A stretch of 40,053 bases of DNA from an uncultured Colwellia sp. (GTDB lineage Bacteria > Pseudomonadota > Gammaproteobacteria > Enterobacterales > Alteromonadaceae): the NCBI GenBank assembly GCA_913061475.1, contig CAJXUN010000041.1, positions 1 to 40,053 of the forward strand, in the 5' to 3' direction. Below are positions 8,970 to 18,758 of the stretch, one piece after another; position 1 is the first letter of the stretch, and each line of letters begins with the position of its first letter. Under the pieces are notes generated by a model, which saw nothing but the letters and a program-made list of their open reading frames with translations, searched no databases and was not told the DNA's origin. Both the position numbers and the translations under genes were made by a program.

Positions 8970-9644
8970 TCAAAACGCCCAACCAAATACCAGTGATAGA
9001 TCTTTCACATCATATGTATATGAACCGCTATTGTTATTTTCATCCATAAAATTTTCGTCAATGGATAACATTGAATATTCAACGCCCATATAAAAACTTT
9101 CGGTAAATTGATAATCCAACCCCAAACCATAATAAAGATCATTACCATCATCGTCTATGCTTGCAGAAGTTTGGTTGAAAACTTTAGGGGAGTAATCGCC
9201 AAATGCCCATTTTGCTAATCCCAATCGGGCATTAATTGAAAGGTTTTCGTCAATAGGCCATTGTCCCTTTATGCCTAACCTAATTGATTCTAGTGCTAAC
9301 GGAATATTTGCATTGTATACAGTGTCATGTTCAGGGCCTAAACAACAACGGCTATCGCCCGGCGCGCTAGGAATCGTTGTAGGTATACGTATTTCAAATT
9401 TGTTGGTAACTTTACCGTGGTCATGAAATGCTAATTCAAAGGTGAAGTTATGATTGTATTTATAACCGAAACGCAGTGCTAGCGAAGTATCACTAAGCGA
9501 AGAATTGTACTTGTTGCCCGTTGATGATTTCGTAGAGGTTTCATGAATAGATTTTCCAACTGTAGCTTCAGTTATGAAGCTTGATTCTGCTAATGATGAA
9601 AATGGTAGTCCTAAAAGTGTTATTCCTAATATTAATGCTTTCAT
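8970..9644 (-). CDS. Outer-membrane beta-barrel protein (OmpA/OmpW-like small barrel)
   Basis: The 224-residue product has a signal peptide (MKALILGITLLGLPFSSLA), then alternating amphipathic strands (ALRFGYKYN, FELAFHDHG, INARLGLAKWAFG, YGLGLDYQF, YMGVEYSM) and a C-terminal phenylalanine (LSLVFGWAF), the signal used by the Bam machinery. This fits an eight-stranded barrel of the OMP_b-brl family. One loop has adjacent cysteines (RCCLGPEH). The role (adhesion, envelope stability or small-solute diffusion) cannot be told from sequence. Confidence 0.8.
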   Translation of the reverse strand: MKALILGITLLGLPFSSLAESSFITEATVGKSIHETSTKSSTGNKYNSSLSDTSLALRFGYKYNHNFTFELAFHDHGKVTNKFEIRIPTTIPSAPGDSRCCLGPEHDTVYNANIPLALESIRLGIKGQWPIDENLSINARLGLAKWAFGDYSPKVFNQTSASIDDDGNDLYYGLGLDYQFTESFYMGVEYSMLSIDENFMDENNNSGSYTYDVKDLSLVFGWAF

Positions 9645-10338
9645 TAAATTCCTTATTGCGACTATTTGTATTTAAAGCTTACAGCTTTATACACCTGCTT
9701 TTTAACGGCGGCGATGTTACTGTTATATTTAAGTTTATTCAATTGTTTTCGTTTATTCTGCTGCGTAATTTGGAACATTTCTTAGTTTGTAAGTGCTGAG
9801 GGTGGATAATATGGGGATACAGTTTTAAATTATTGAAAATAGATTGATACCAGCGTCGCCTATCCGATGAAAACGCTGTTGTTTCTGTCTAAATTGACAC
9901 CACTGGTCGCCAAGCTATTATTAACCACATTTGTAAAATGCACGTTACTTATTCTGATGGCATTAGTAAACGTTTAACCTCGCGAGTGATTTATAATAAA
10001 TTAACACAGAAATAAACTTCTGCCGTTATGGAAGCTGCGCGCCATGTATTGATGGTCAGGCGGGTTTCTTATTTTACAGCGTTAAATTATGCTTTTTTTA
10101 GTAGTGAGCTTGCAGCTGATTATGAACTGCCATATTTATAATTTTTAGCCACGAAATATCGGAATTGAACTTAGAAGTCATTAGATTAAATACAATTATT
10201 TTCATTTTCGATGGTTTATCTAATTGGCTATTTTTTCTATTGTAAACGATACTTATAAGTGATTTTTTGTCCCTAAAACTAAATAATAAAGAGTTGCCAT
10301 TAGGCATGCTGTGCTCTTTTTTTTAAGGCTAACATTAC
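9645..10338. other. 694-bp gap with possible degraded coding sequence
   Basis: No intact gene is supported. A 40-codon open stretch at 9893-10015 (containing QAIINHICKMHVTYSDGIS) and a 37-codon ATG frame at 10028-10141 look more protein-like than random AT-rich DNA. They are separated by stops and are not in one frame. They may be remains of an inactivated gene; I recognise neither. A minus-strand 69-codon frame (10098-10307) has no clear ribosome binding site or family signal. The right end should contain the promoter of the regulator gene. Confidence 0.35.
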
Positions 10339-12792
10339 GTGGCAGCAAGAGATGAACCACAAGCAGCACCATTATTAGATAACATTAATAGTCGCTTCAG
10401 CGTTGATACAGAATTGCATCAAGGGTTTCAATTAGGTGCGGCTGTTATTGAGCCTGATCTTGGAGTGATAATTCGAAATGGTCAACGATATCACTTGGCG
10501 CCTAAGGCAATGGAAGTGTTGCTTTTTTTATCATCGACAAACGGTGAAATTGTAACAAGAGAGCAGATATTATCATTTGGCTGGGGTGATAAAAATGCGG
10601 CGAAAAATAATGTAACTCATATCATTAGTGAAATTCGCCATGTGCTTGATGATCACAAAGAGTGTCCCACCTATATTCAAACCATACCGCGTAAAGGTTA
10701 TCGTATGCTTTTGCCTACCATTGCTAAGTCAGCAAATAGCATCTGGCCTTTCCCTGCTGATCAAGCAGGGCAAATTACGGGCTTAGACAAAAAATGGAAA
10801 TTATCGTTTTCATTATTAAAGAGCAGTCGTTTAATTAATGCGAGTGCGGCATACCTCGTTGTATCTTGGGTTTTACTGCAAGTATTTTCAATTATTTTAC
10901 CCATTTTTGACGTGCCAACATGGGGCGGTAAAGTGGCGGCTTTATGTCTAGTGGTTGGCTTTCCTATTGTTATCAGTTTTCAATGGCTAAAAGAGTTTAA
11001 AATAAGAAAGAAATTTAACCACGAAAATTCTAAAAAACCGCAATTTATTTATCGCCAATTTGCGATCGATAGCTTTTTTGTCTTAATTATTTTATTGGTT
11101 ATTTATTATGTTTCCACTCATCTTATTGATAAAATTGAAAAAGAAAGTAGCGTACAGCCAATCCATATTTTCAATCATGACAAGGCTCCTAGGGCAAGTC
11201 TTACTGAAAACTCAGTCGCTATTTTATCTTTTCAAACCATCGATACTGCCAACAATTCCCAGTACTTTATTTCAGGCTTACAAGAAGAGCTTATTAACTT
11301 AGTTGCATTAAAGCCTGCGTTCAAAGTTTCTTCAATGAGAGCAGTAAATGCCTTAGGACCACAAGCAAGCATTGAGCAAATTAAACATAGCTTAGGTGTT
11401 AAGTATATCGTAGAAGGAAAATCAAAAACGATTGACGGAACATTAATAATAAATACGGTCATGACTGATGTAATAACCGGTTTTCAAGTTTGGTCTGATG
11501 AATCAAAAGGTTCAATAAATGAACTAGTTTTGCTTTATAACGAAATATCTCGAAAAATTATTAATGCATTACATTTGCTTATTGTCGGTGATAAAACGCT
11601 TGATAATACCAATTACATGCCGACTGAAAGCTTTTTAGCCTACGATGCTTATTTACAGGGTAAAGAAAAGTACCGTAACTCAAAAAGCATTAAAGCTTTA
11701 AACCAGGCCGAACAATTGTTTCTTACCGCATTGCAATTAGACCCAGACTTTGTGCAGGCATCTTCAGCACTATGTCATACCTATTTAGATAAATACTTGC
11801 TTAACGACGATACCAATGAATACCAAAAAGCTTTAAATGTTTGTCAGTTAATTGCAAATAATGAGATGGTGTCATTCGAATCTCAGCTAGCACTAGGTAC
11901 ACTTTATCGAGTGAATGGGCAATACCAGAAAGCTGAACAGCACTTAAATAAGGCAAAATTGATTAAATCAGATTCGAGCGAAGTGTTTATATCGTTAGCT
12001 GAGTTGTACGCAAAGCTAGGACAAGTAAGTAAAGCTGAAAGCTTATATCAAGAAGCGATTAATCTTGAACGTGGTAATTGGCAAAACTACTACGATTACG
12101 GTTTGTTTTTATTTTATTCTGGGCGCTATCAACAAGCGATCAGCCAATTTAACAAAGTAACCCTAATCAACAAAAATACCGCTATGGTATTTAATGCCTT
12201 AGGCGCAGTTTATTATATGGTACTAGATTTCGAACAGGCTAATATTGCTTGGTCTAAGTCATTAGCAATTGAACCTATCTCGGTCACTTATTCAAACCTA
12301 GGTACGGTATTGTTTTTTATGCAAAGATTTGAAAATGCCGCGCAAATGTACTTAAAAAGCGCCGAGTTATCGCCTTTAGATCCTACCGTTTGGGGGAACT
12401 TAGGTGATGCCTACAAATACAGTAAAAATAAACAAAAAAATGCTCAGTTGGCTTATGAAAAAGGGCTTAAGTTAGCGCAAAAAAATGCCATTATTAATGA
12501 TAAAAACCCTAGCTTACAAGCGCAAATTTCCCGCTATTATTCCGAATTACGTCAATGTGAACAAGCCAAAAAACACCAAGAAATAGTACTGAAAAATAAT
12601 GTTCAAGACCCTTATATTTATTATGACTTAGCGATAGTTTCGATTAATTGTCTAGACGTTGATACGGTCAAGTTATTTATTGAAAAAGCTATATCGCTAG
12701 GATATCCAGCTAAGCTGTTATTGGCAGATCCGCAGTTTTACGACTATAAACTATGGTTAAAGACATTAGTTCAAGAAGAAGGGAATTTATGA
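10339..12792 (+). CDS. Membrane-anchored winged-helix transcriptional regulator with FlgO-like and TPR domains (CadC/ToxR-like)
   Basis: This 817-residue one-component regulator has an OmpR/PhoB-type winged helix (about 30-127; LAPKAMEVLLFL, IRHVLDD, YIQTIPRKGYRML). Three hydrophobic segments follow (about 167-190, 200-216, 243-263). Next is a FlgO/TolB-N-like domain (about 293-408: SVAILSFQTI, YFISGLQEELINL, KYIVEGKSK), then about eight TPR repeats to residue 755 (e.g. ALNQAEQLFLTALQLDPDF). An odd number of helices puts the C-terminal sensor part in the periplasm if the DNA-binding domain is cytoplasmic. The start is GTG at 10339, with AAGG 10 bases upstream as a weak site. Its last bases overlap the next start as ATGA, implying translational coupling. 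Confidence 0.88.
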   Translation: MAARDEPQAAPLLDNINSRFSVDTELHQGFQLGAAVIEPDLGVIIRNGQRYHLAPKAMEVLLFLSSTNGEIVTREQILSFGWGDKNAAKNNVTHIISEIRHVLDDHKECPTYIQTIPRKGYRMLLPTIAKSANSIWPFPADQAGQITGLDKKWKLSFSLLKSSRLINASAAYLVVSWVLLQVFSIILPIFDVPTWGGKVAALCLVVGFPIVISFQWLKEFKIRKKFNHENSKKPQFIYRQFAIDSFFVLIILLVIYYVSTHLIDKIEKESSVQPIHIFNHDKAPRASLTENSVAILSFQTIDTANNSQYFISGLQEELINLVALKPAFKVSSMRAVNALGPQASIEQIKHSLGVKYIVEGKSKTIDGTLIINTVMTDVITGFQVWSDESKGSINELVLLYNEISRKIINALHLLIVGDKTLDNTNYMPTESFLAYDAYLQGKEKYRNSKSIKALNQAEQLFLTALQLDPDFVQASSALCHTYLDKYLLNDDTNEYQKALNVCQLIANNEMVSFESQLALGTLYRVNGQYQKAEQHLNKAKLIKSDSSEVFISLAELYAKLGQVSKAESLYQEAINLERGNWQNYYDYGLFLFYSGRYQQAISQFNKVTLINKNTAMVFNALGAVYYMVLDFEQANIAWSKSLAIEPISVTYSNLGTVLFFMQRFENAAQMYLKSAELSPLDPTVWGNLGDAYKYSKNKQKNAQLAYEKGLKLAQKNAIINDKNPSLQAQISRYYSELRQCEQAKKHQEIVLKNNVQDPYIYYDLAIVSINCLDVDTVKLFIEKAISLGYPAKLLLADPQFYDYKLWLKTLVQEEGNL

Positions 12793-13247
12793 ATATTCAG
12801 AAAATTAAGTCACTAAAGGTTGTTAGAAGCTGCTTACTCTTGTTCATTGCTGCGTGCTCTATGCAAGTGTTTGCTCAGAGCAATAGTGCTAAAGATAGCG
12901 AATTGATCATTCACGTAGATCCCGATTCACATTGTGTGGTTGAAGTAGCATCATCAAGTAATGAAAATAACTGCGCAATGCTATACCCCGCGAATAATAA
13001 TCCTTGTAAAAATGATCCTGAATGTATTTGTTCAAAAAAAGAGAAATACATTACTTGGCAAACAAGCACCGGAGATAGTTTTGATATTAATTTTACCAAT
13101 GGCTCACCTTTTAAAAGGTGTACCTATAGTGCCGGCCCCAACGGGGAAGTTCGATGTAAAATAAAAAACGATGGTGATTACTACTATGAAGTCAATGTTG
13201 AAGGTTGTGCTACTAATCCTTATGACCCCAGAATTGTCGTACAATGA
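12789..13247 (+). CDS. Small exported cysteine-rich protein coupled to the regulator
   Basis: I do not recognise this 152-residue protein. The start is ATG 12789, which overlaps the regulator stop (ATGA) and follows GAAGGG at good spacing; an upstream in-frame ATG would add only out-of-frame regulator sequence. A signal sequence is clear. Cleavage could follow VFA (residue 29), or C23 could be a lipobox cysteine (FIAAC). The mature part has eight cysteines (49, 62, 73, 79, 81, 111, 123, 140), including CIC and the segments NGSPFKRC and KNDGDYYYEV. That pattern suggests a disulfide-bonded beta-rich periplasmic or surface domain. The coupling suggests it works with the regulator as ligand, co-sensor or output. 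Confidence 0.8.
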   Translation: MNIQKIKSLKVVRSCLLLFIAACSMQVFAQSNSAKDSELIIHVDPDSHCVVEVASSSNENNCAMLYPANNNPCKNDPECICSKKEKYITWQTSTGDSFDINFTNGSPFKRCTYSAGPNGEVRCKIKNDGDYYYEVNVEGCATNPYDPRIVVQ

Positions 13248-13269
13248 TCACCGTTTTATTTTAAGCTGA

Positions 13270-14124
13270 TTACTCGGCAATAAATTGTTGTAAGCTAAAG
13301 TGACTTTCTTTATTGCCCAACTTTTCTATTAAGTAGGGTAAAATCTCTTCTAATTGCTGAGTTAACTGCCAAGGAGGGTTAACAATAAATAGTCCGGTAC
13401 CTGTCATACCGTATTCTTGTGTATCGGATTTTTGACAATATTCTACCTGTAGAACATTACGTACGTCACTTTTTTTGAAAGCGTTTTCCATCTGTTCAAC
13501 TAACTCACGTTTAACCACTGGATACCATAAAATATAAGTGCCCGTGGCAAACTTTTTATAGGCATTCACTATGGTACGAACGGCTTTAATGTAATCTTCT
13601 TTTAATTCGTATGGTGGATCAATTAGCACTACACCACGTCGGTTTGGCGGTGGCACCAAGCCCAACACACCTTGGTAACCATCTGATTGCTTAACATGCG
13701 ATTTATTCCAACGCTGGCTGTATTCTTGTAAATGTTCAATGTCAGCAGGGTGTAATTCAAAAAGGTGGGCACTGTCTTGTCGACGGGTAAATTGGCGAGC
13801 AATACCTGGTGAACCTGGGTAAAGGGTAATTTCACCATTGTCATCAATAGCATCTTCGTTCAAGATTTTTACTAAATCAATATACGGCTGTAAGGCTTCA
13901 GGTAAGTCATCATTTTCGATTAATTTAGCAATACCGTCTTTATACTCGCCAGTTTTTTGTGCATATTCATCAGTTAACTGATACATGCCAGCGCCAGAGT
14001 GACTGTCGATATAGTAAAAACCTTTATCTTTTCTAGTCATGTATTCAAGTACTAAGGTCAGTACAGAATGTTTTAATACATCGGCAAAATTTCCGGCGTG
14101 AAAGGCGTGGCGATAACTAAGCAC
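13270..14124 (-). CDS. rlmJ: 23S rRNA (adenine(2030)-N6)-methyltransferase RlmJ
   Basis: RlmJ makes m6A2030 in 23S rRNA using S-adenosylmethionine. The N-terminus MLSYRHAFHAGNFADVLKHS is the family hallmark, and the catalytic DPPY motif is at residues 169-172. The length, 284 aa, is close to the E. coli enzyme. The start is GTG at 14124, with AAGGA about 7 bases upstream, which supports the non-ATG start. It is convergent with the small exported protein (22 bp apart) and lies downstream of ybiT, from which a hairpin terminator separates it. Confidence 0.96.
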   Translation of the reverse strand: MLSYRHAFHAGNFADVLKHSVLTLVLEYMTRKDKGFYYIDSHSGAGMYQLTDEYAQKTGEYKDGIAKLIENDDLPEALQPYIDLVKILNEDAIDDNGEITLYPGSPGIARQFTRRQDSAHLFELHPADIEHLQEYSQRWNKSHVKQSDGYQGVLGLVPPPNRRGVVLIDPPYELKEDYIKAVRTIVNAYKKFATGTYILWYPVVKRELVEQMENAFKKSDVRNVLQVEYCQKSDTQEYGMTGTGLFIVNPPWQLTQQLEEILPYLIEKLGNKESHFSLQQFIAE

Positions 14125-14177
14125 TTTATTTCCTTAAAGAGTAAGATGGAAAAATAGGGAAGAACAGGTTTTAATCT

Positions 14178-14214
14178 AAAATGGCATTATTTTCAAAAGT
14201 AATAATGCCATTTT
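14178..14214 (-). terminator. Terminator after ybiT
   Basis: A 14-bp perfect stem (14178-14191 with 14201-14214) has a 9-base loop. On the minus strand it lies just beyond the ybiT stop and before rlmJ, and its 3' arm ends in TTTT. Confidence 0.7.
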
Positions 14215-14243
14215 AATGGTGATTACTAAACGTTAAGTAAAAG

Positions 14244-15836
14244 TTAAATTTGTGACGCTAAGTACTCATCGTAAGTACCAGCAAAGTCAGTGTAGCCACC
14301 GGTTTCTAATTCAATAATACGTGTCGCTAAACTTGAAACAAACTCGCGATCATGGCTGACGAATAAAATAGTGCCTTCAAATTGTTCCATCGCCATATTC
14401 AATGATTCAATAGATTCCATATCCATATGGTTAGTTGGTTCATCCATAACCAAAATATTCGGTTTTTGCATCATGATTTTACCGAACAACATACGACCTT
14501 GTTCACCACCAGAAAGTACTTTTACTGATTTGTTAATATCATCAGCAGAAAATAATAAACGTCCTAAGTAGCCGCGAACCGCTTGTTCATCGTCAGTAGG
14601 TTGACGCCATTGGCTCATCCATTCAAACAAGGTCATGTCATTTTCAAATTCATGTGCATGGTCTTGTGCGTAGTAACCAATGTTGACGTTTTCAGACCAA
14701 GTGTATAAACCTGACGTTGGTTGATAGTCAGCTTCACCCATAATCGTACGTAAAAAGGTGGTTTTACCAATACCATTTTGTCCGATAATAGCGACACGTT
14801 CGCCAACTTCAATCATCAGGTTGATATCTTTGAGTACTTGGTTGTCGTCAAAGTTCTTGCTCATGCCTTCCATGACGAGGGCGTTGCGGAATAGCTTCTT
14901 TTCTTGTTCAAAGCGAATAAATGGATTAACACGGCTTGAGGCTTTTACATCGGCTAATTGAATTTTATCAATTTGCTTGGCACGTGACGTTGCTTGCTTT
15001 GCTTTTGAAGCATTAGCAGAAAAGCGAGCAACGAACGCCTGTAACTCACCAATTTGCGCTTTTTTCTTGGCATTATCAGCCATTAATTGCGCTCTTGCTT
15101 GTGTAGACGCTAGCATATACTCGTCGTAATTCCCTGGGAACACGCGTAATTCACCGTAATCCAAGTCCGCCATATGTGTACAAACGCTGTTTAAGAAATG
15201 ACGGTCATGCGAGATGATGATCATGGTTGAGTCACGCTCGTTCAAGGTTTCTTCTAACCATTGAATGGTGTGAATGTCTAAGTTGTTGGTTGGCTCATCA
15301 AGTAATAAAATATCTGGGTTAGAGAACAATGCTTGTGCTAAAAGTACACGTAACTTCCACCCAGGGGCAACATCACTCATTAAACCGTAATGTTGATCAA
15401 CCGGAATACCAACACCCATTAATAGTTCGCCAGCGCGGCTTTCTGCACTGTAACCATCCATTTCCGCGTATTCAGCCTCTAAATCACCAGCGCGCATACC
15501 ATCAGCTTCGCTCATCTCAGGCAAAGCGTAAATGCGGTCACGTTCTTCTTTTATGGCCCATAACTTGGTATGGCCCATGATCACCGTATCAACCACTGAA
15601 CATTCTTCGAAGCCGAATTGGTCTTGACGTAACTTACCTATACGCTCGTTAGGGTCTAAATTAACGTTGCCTGATGTTTGCTCTAAATCACCACCCAAAA
15701 TTTTCATAAAGGTTGATTTACCACAGCCATTAGCGCCGATTAAACCATAGCGATTTCCGCCACCAAATTTTTGTGAAATGTTTTCAAATAACGGCTTAGC
15801 ACCGAATTGTTGAGTAATATTGTTTGCAGCTAACAT
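14244..15836 (-). CDS. ybiT: ABC-F family ATPase YbiT
   Basis: This 530-residue soluble protein has two ABC domains and no membrane segment, as in ABC-F translation factors. Walker A motifs are GANGCGKST (N-terminal) and GQNGIGKTT (C-terminal). The second signature is LSGGEQGRM, and both Walker B regions are followed by DEPTN. A helical linker rich in Lys/Ala (about 240-300) separates the domains. Near-continuous similarity to E. coli YbiT (e.g. [34 protein letters not shown]) makes the assignment firm. ABC-F proteins act at the ribosomal E site. Its promoter appears to be a TATAAT followed by a CGCGCGC discriminator at 15919-15931. Confidence 0.96.
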   Translation of the reverse strand: MLAANNITQQFGAKPLFENISQKFGGGNRYGLIGANGCGKSTFMKILGGDLEQTSGNVNLDPNERIGKLRQDQFGFEECSVVDTVIMGHTKLWAIKEERDRIYALPEMSEADGMRAGDLEAEYAEMDGYSAESRAGELLMGVGIPVDQHYGLMSDVAPGWKLRVLLAQALFSNPDILLLDEPTNNLDIHTIQWLEETLNERDSTMIIISHDRHFLNSVCTHMADLDYGELRVFPGNYDEYMLASTQARAQLMADNAKKKAQIGELQAFVARFSANASKAKQATSRAKQIDKIQLADVKASSRVNPFIRFEQEKKLFRNALVMEGMSKNFDDNQVLKDINLMIEVGERVAIIGQNGIGKTTFLRTIMGEADYQPTSGLYTWSENVNIGYYAQDHAHEFENDMTLFEWMSQWRQPTDDEQAVRGYLGRLLFSADDINKSVKVLSGGEQGRMLFGKIMMQKPNILVMDEPTNHMDMESIESLNMAMEQFEGTILFVSHDREFVSSLATRIIELETGGYTDFAGTYDEYLASQI

Positions 15837-15918
15837 ATCTGTTCCGTAGCGAGTGTTAAACGAGAAAAATTACCTATAAATATGGCAATTAATTTCGTCA
15901 ATAAATAATGAAATTAAT

Positions 15919-15931
15919 GCGCGCGATTATA
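15919..15931 (-). promoter_or_regulatory. -10 element and GC-rich discriminator upstream of ybiT
   Basis: On the minus strand TATAAT is followed directly by CGCGCGC. The same TATAATCGCGCGC occurs upstream of ygiQ. A GC-rich discriminator after a perfect -10 is typical of growth-rate or stringently controlled promoters. No strong -35 hexamer is visible here. Confidence 0.55.
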
Positions 15932-15966
15932 CTTGATGTACAAAATAATTACAGTAGAAGATAGTC

Positions 15967-15998
15967 AAAAAAAAGCCTAGTAATAGTACTAGGCTTTA
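15967..15998 (-). terminator. Terminator after ygiQ
   Basis: An 11-bp perfect stem (15972-15982 with 15987-15997) has the loop ATAG. On the minus strand it is followed by a run of Ts, and it lies about 20 bp beyond the ygiQ stop. Confidence 0.85.
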
Positions 15999-16018
15999 TA
16001 GCAGTCAAAACAATAACT

Positions 16019-18379
16019 TTACTTATTACTGCGTTTTTTCTTTACTGGACCTGACGGCTTTCTGTCACTAAATTGGTTATCAGAAAAACGCGTTAAGCCT
16101 TGTTTAGCTTTATCGCCAGGTTTCGCTTTTTTAGCTGTTACTGGTTTTTTACCATAGCGTTTTTCTTGACCCGGAGAGGTTTTATTACCTAGCGCGTTAT
16201 TTTTACCTTTGCCATTATTTTTATAATGCACTTGCGCGGTTTCATTTCTACTCTCATTCGGCACTAAACAACCCGGTTGACTACCAATCAACTTTCTCGC
16301 TAAGCCCATTTTTTTCAATGCTTCACGAATAATGCCCCAGTTAGCCGGATCGTGATAGCGCAATATCGCTTTATGTAAACGACGCTGAATCGTACCTTTA
16401 GGCACTGATACCGAGGCACTGTCTTTTTTAACATTACGTAATGAGTCAATTTCAGTATGGTAAAGCGTAGTGGCATTAGCTAAAGGCGATGGATAGAAAT
16501 TTTGTACTTGATCAAGCTTAAAGTCGTTTTCTTTTAACCACAGCGCCAAGTTAACCATGTCTAAATCGGTCGTTCCAGGATGCGCCGAGATGAAGTAGGG
16601 GATCAAATACTGTTTTTTACCGGCAAGTTTAGAGTAATGATCAAACATTTCTTTAAACTTGTTGTAGCTGCCCATACCCGGCTTCATCATTTTATTTAAT
16701 GGCCCTTCTTCGGTATGCTCAGGGGCAATTTTTAAATAGCCGCCCACATGATGAGTAGCTAATTCTTTAACATATTCAGGATCTTCAATGGCTAAATCGT
16801 ATCTGACACCTGAGGCAATCAGTATTTTCTTAATGCCCTTAACTTTACGTGCTCGGCGGTATAAGTTAATGGTCGGCGTATGATCGGTATCTAAGTGACC
16901 ACAAATAGTGGGCCATACACAGGATGGCTTACGACAAGTGGCTTCCGCTTTTTCACTTTTACAGTTCAATTTATACATGTTGGCGGTAGGGCCGCCAAGA
17001 TCGGAAATAACGCCAGTAAAGCCCGGTACTTTCAGTTTTATATCTTCAATCTCAGCGATAATTGAATCTTCACTGCGACTTTGAATGATACGGCCTTCAT
17101 GCTCAGTGATAGAGCAGAAGGTGCAACCACCAAAACAACCACGCATAATATTGATAGAGGTTTTGATCATGTCATAGGCTGGAATTTTAGCATTGCCATA
17201 ACTTGGATGTGGTACACGCTGATACGGTAAACCAAAGACACCGTCCATTTCTGCTTCAGATAATGGCGTTGCTGGCGGATTTAACCAAATTAAGCGACTG
17301 CCATGCTTTTGTACTAATGGCTTTGCTGATGTCGGGTTAACTTCTTGATGAAAAATACGTGAAGCATGAGCATAAAGGGTTTTGTTATCTCTAACTTGCT
17401 CAAAGGTTGGCAAGTTAATATAAGTGGTTTCCCAAGGTTTTTTCTTCTCTTCCCATGATTTATTTTTATGGGCGCTAGCGCGAAACTCGCTTAACTGTAT
17501 GGGTTGTGCCGTTTTGGTAATATCTTTTTCCGCAGCATTTTTTATCATGGTATCAGCAGAATTTACGGCTGCATCGGCTGATGTTGTCGCACAATCAGGC
17601 GAGGTCATATCTTGATATGGGCTGTAAATAGGGTCAATTTTACCCGGTTTATCAATACTTCGAGAGTCTATGCCTTTCCAGCCGGGTAATACTTGATTGG
17701 CCAAAAATGCACTCCCACGGACATCGGTAATGTTTTTAACATCGTCACCCTTAGCAATACGGTGGGCAATTTCAATTAACGGGCGCTCGGCATTACCGTA
17801 AATTAATAGATCCGCTTTTGAGTCAAATAGTACCGACTGACGCACTTTATCAGACCAATAATCATAATGAGCCACTCGGCGTAAACTCGCTTCGATACCA
17901 CCAATAATAATAGGTACGCCTTTATAGGCTTCTTTACATTTTTGGGTATAAGCGGTTACTGCGCGATCGGGACGTTTGCCACCTTCATCATTAGGTGTGT
18001 AGGCATCATCATGACGCATACGACGTTCGGCAGTGTAGCGATTGATCATCGAGTCCATATTGCCGGCGGTAACACCAAAAAATAAATTAGGTTTGCCTAA
18101 CTGCATAAAAGCGTCTTTGGTTTTCCAATCAGGTTGCGCGATTATGCCAACGCGAAAGCCTTGTGACTCGAGCATACGGCCAATAACCGCCATACCAAAA
18201 CTTGGATGATCAACATAGGCATCACCGGTGACAAGAATAATGTCGCAACTGTCCCAGCCGAGCACGTCCATTTCTTGACGAGACATAGGTAAAAATGGCG
18301 CCGTTCCATAGCATTCTGCCCAGTACTTAGGGTAATCGAATAGTTTTGGAGTTGTTTTTTGTGTTGACGCTAAATTCAT
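16019..18379 (-). CDS. ygiQ: YgiQ-family radical SAM protein
   Basis: The N-terminus ([33 protein letters not shown]) and the glycine-rich GGIEASLRR segment are diagnostic of YgiQ/UPF0313. The 4Fe-4S cysteines of the radical SAM core are C415, C419 and C422 ([11 protein letters not shown]). The N-terminal part has the B12-binding-like fold seen in this group. At 786 aa it is somewhat longer than usual. Extra length lies in a Thr/Ser/Ala-rich linker (about 250-300) and a Lys-rich C-terminal tail (about 725-786). The reaction is not firmly established in the family. AGGT precedes ATG 18379 at workable spacing. Confidence 0.93.
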   Translation of the reverse strand: MNLASTQKTTPKLFDYPKYWAECYGTAPFLPMSRQEMDVLGWDSCDIILVTGDAYVDHPSFGMAVIGRMLESQGFRVGIIAQPDWKTKDAFMQLGKPNLFFGVTAGNMDSMINRYTAERRMRHDDAYTPNDEGGKRPDRAVTAYTQKCKEAYKGVPIIIGGIEASLRRVAHYDYWSDKVRQSVLFDSKADLLIYGNAERPLIEIAHRIAKGDDVKNITDVRGSAFLANQVLPGWKGIDSRSIDKPGKIDPIYSPYQDMTSPDCATTSADAAVNSADTMIKNAAEKDITKTAQPIQLSEFRASAHKNKSWEEKKKPWETTYINLPTFEQVRDNKTLYAHASRIFHQEVNPTSAKPLVQKHGSRLIWLNPPATPLSEAEMDGVFGLPYQRVPHPSYGNAKIPAYDMIKTSINIMRGCFGGCTFCSITEHEGRIIQSRSEDSIIAEIEDIKLKVPGFTGVISDLGGPTANMYKLNCKSEKAEATCRKPSCVWPTICGHLDTDHTPTINLYRRARKVKGIKKILIASGVRYDLAIEDPEYVKELATHHVGGYLKIAPEHTEEGPLNKMMKPGMGSYNKFKEMFDHYSKLAGKKQYLIPYFISAHPGTTDLDMVNLALWLKENDFKLDQVQNFYPSPLANATTLYHTEIDSLRNVKKDSASVSVPKGTIQRRLHKAILRYHDPANWGIIREALKKMGLARKLIGSQPGCLVPNESRNETAQVHYKNNGKGKNNALGNKTSPGQEKRYGKKPVTAKKAKPGDKAKQGLTRFSDNQFSDRKPSGPVKKKRSNK

Positions 18380-18474
18380 ACATTACCTAAATTAATTTTT
18401 TGCAATAGTGCCCAACGATATGTTGCACGCATTTTAGCCGATTCATAAACACTTGAATGCAAATAAATGCACAA

Positions 18475-18489
18475 GTGATAAATGTCACA
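18475..18489. promoter_or_regulatory. CRP-like site in the ygiQ leader
   Basis: GTGA-N6-TCACA matches the core and spacing of the CRP consensus. It lies just downstream of the expected ygiQ transcription start, where binding would tend to repress. This is motif matching only. Confidence 0.35.
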
Positions 18490-18497
18490 TTGAAGCG

Positions 18498-18533
18498 GCG
18501 CGCGATTATAGCAGAGTTAAAAGCTAAGCCCAA
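18498..18533 (-). promoter_or_regulatory. ygiQ promoter
   Basis: On the minus strand, TATAAT (18505-18510) is followed by CGCGCGC and preceded at exactly 17 bp by TTGGGC (18528-18533), a weak -35. The -10 and discriminator are the same 13 bases as upstream of ybiT. Confidence 0.6.
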
Positions 18534-18722
18534 ATATGCTCGTAGCAATTAAACGCATGATTTTGACTAAGCAGGTTAAGACTGTAAACCATTTCAGTTA
18601 GTTTTTACCGGCACTTAGCTTATAAAAGTCGTTATTGGTCGTGTAATAGCGGCCTTTTATTGAAAATCACCTCATAGCTTAGTATAACTAGCACCCAGCA
18701 TTATGATGATAAAAAATTTATT

Positions 18723-18758
18723 AAGTTATCTACTAAGTTATCTACTAAGTTATCTAGT
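18723..18758. repeat. 12-bp tandem repeat, three copies
   Basis: The unit AAGTTATCTACT occurs at 18723-18734 and 18735-18746, with a third copy differing at one base at 18747-18758. It lies about 55-90 bp before the start of the S9 peptidase gene, within the probable promoter region. Confidence 0.9.

Noticed and set aside
9581-9799. 72-codon plus-strand frame overlapping the start of the outer-membrane protein gene
   Set aside because: It is antisense to the signal-peptide region and made of hydrophobic T-rich codons; no ribosome binding site.
10098-10307. 69-codon minus-strand frame upstream of the regulator
   Set aside because: No ribosome binding site, composition like translated AT-rich DNA, no recognisable motif. 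It could be a divergent small gene, but nothing supports it.
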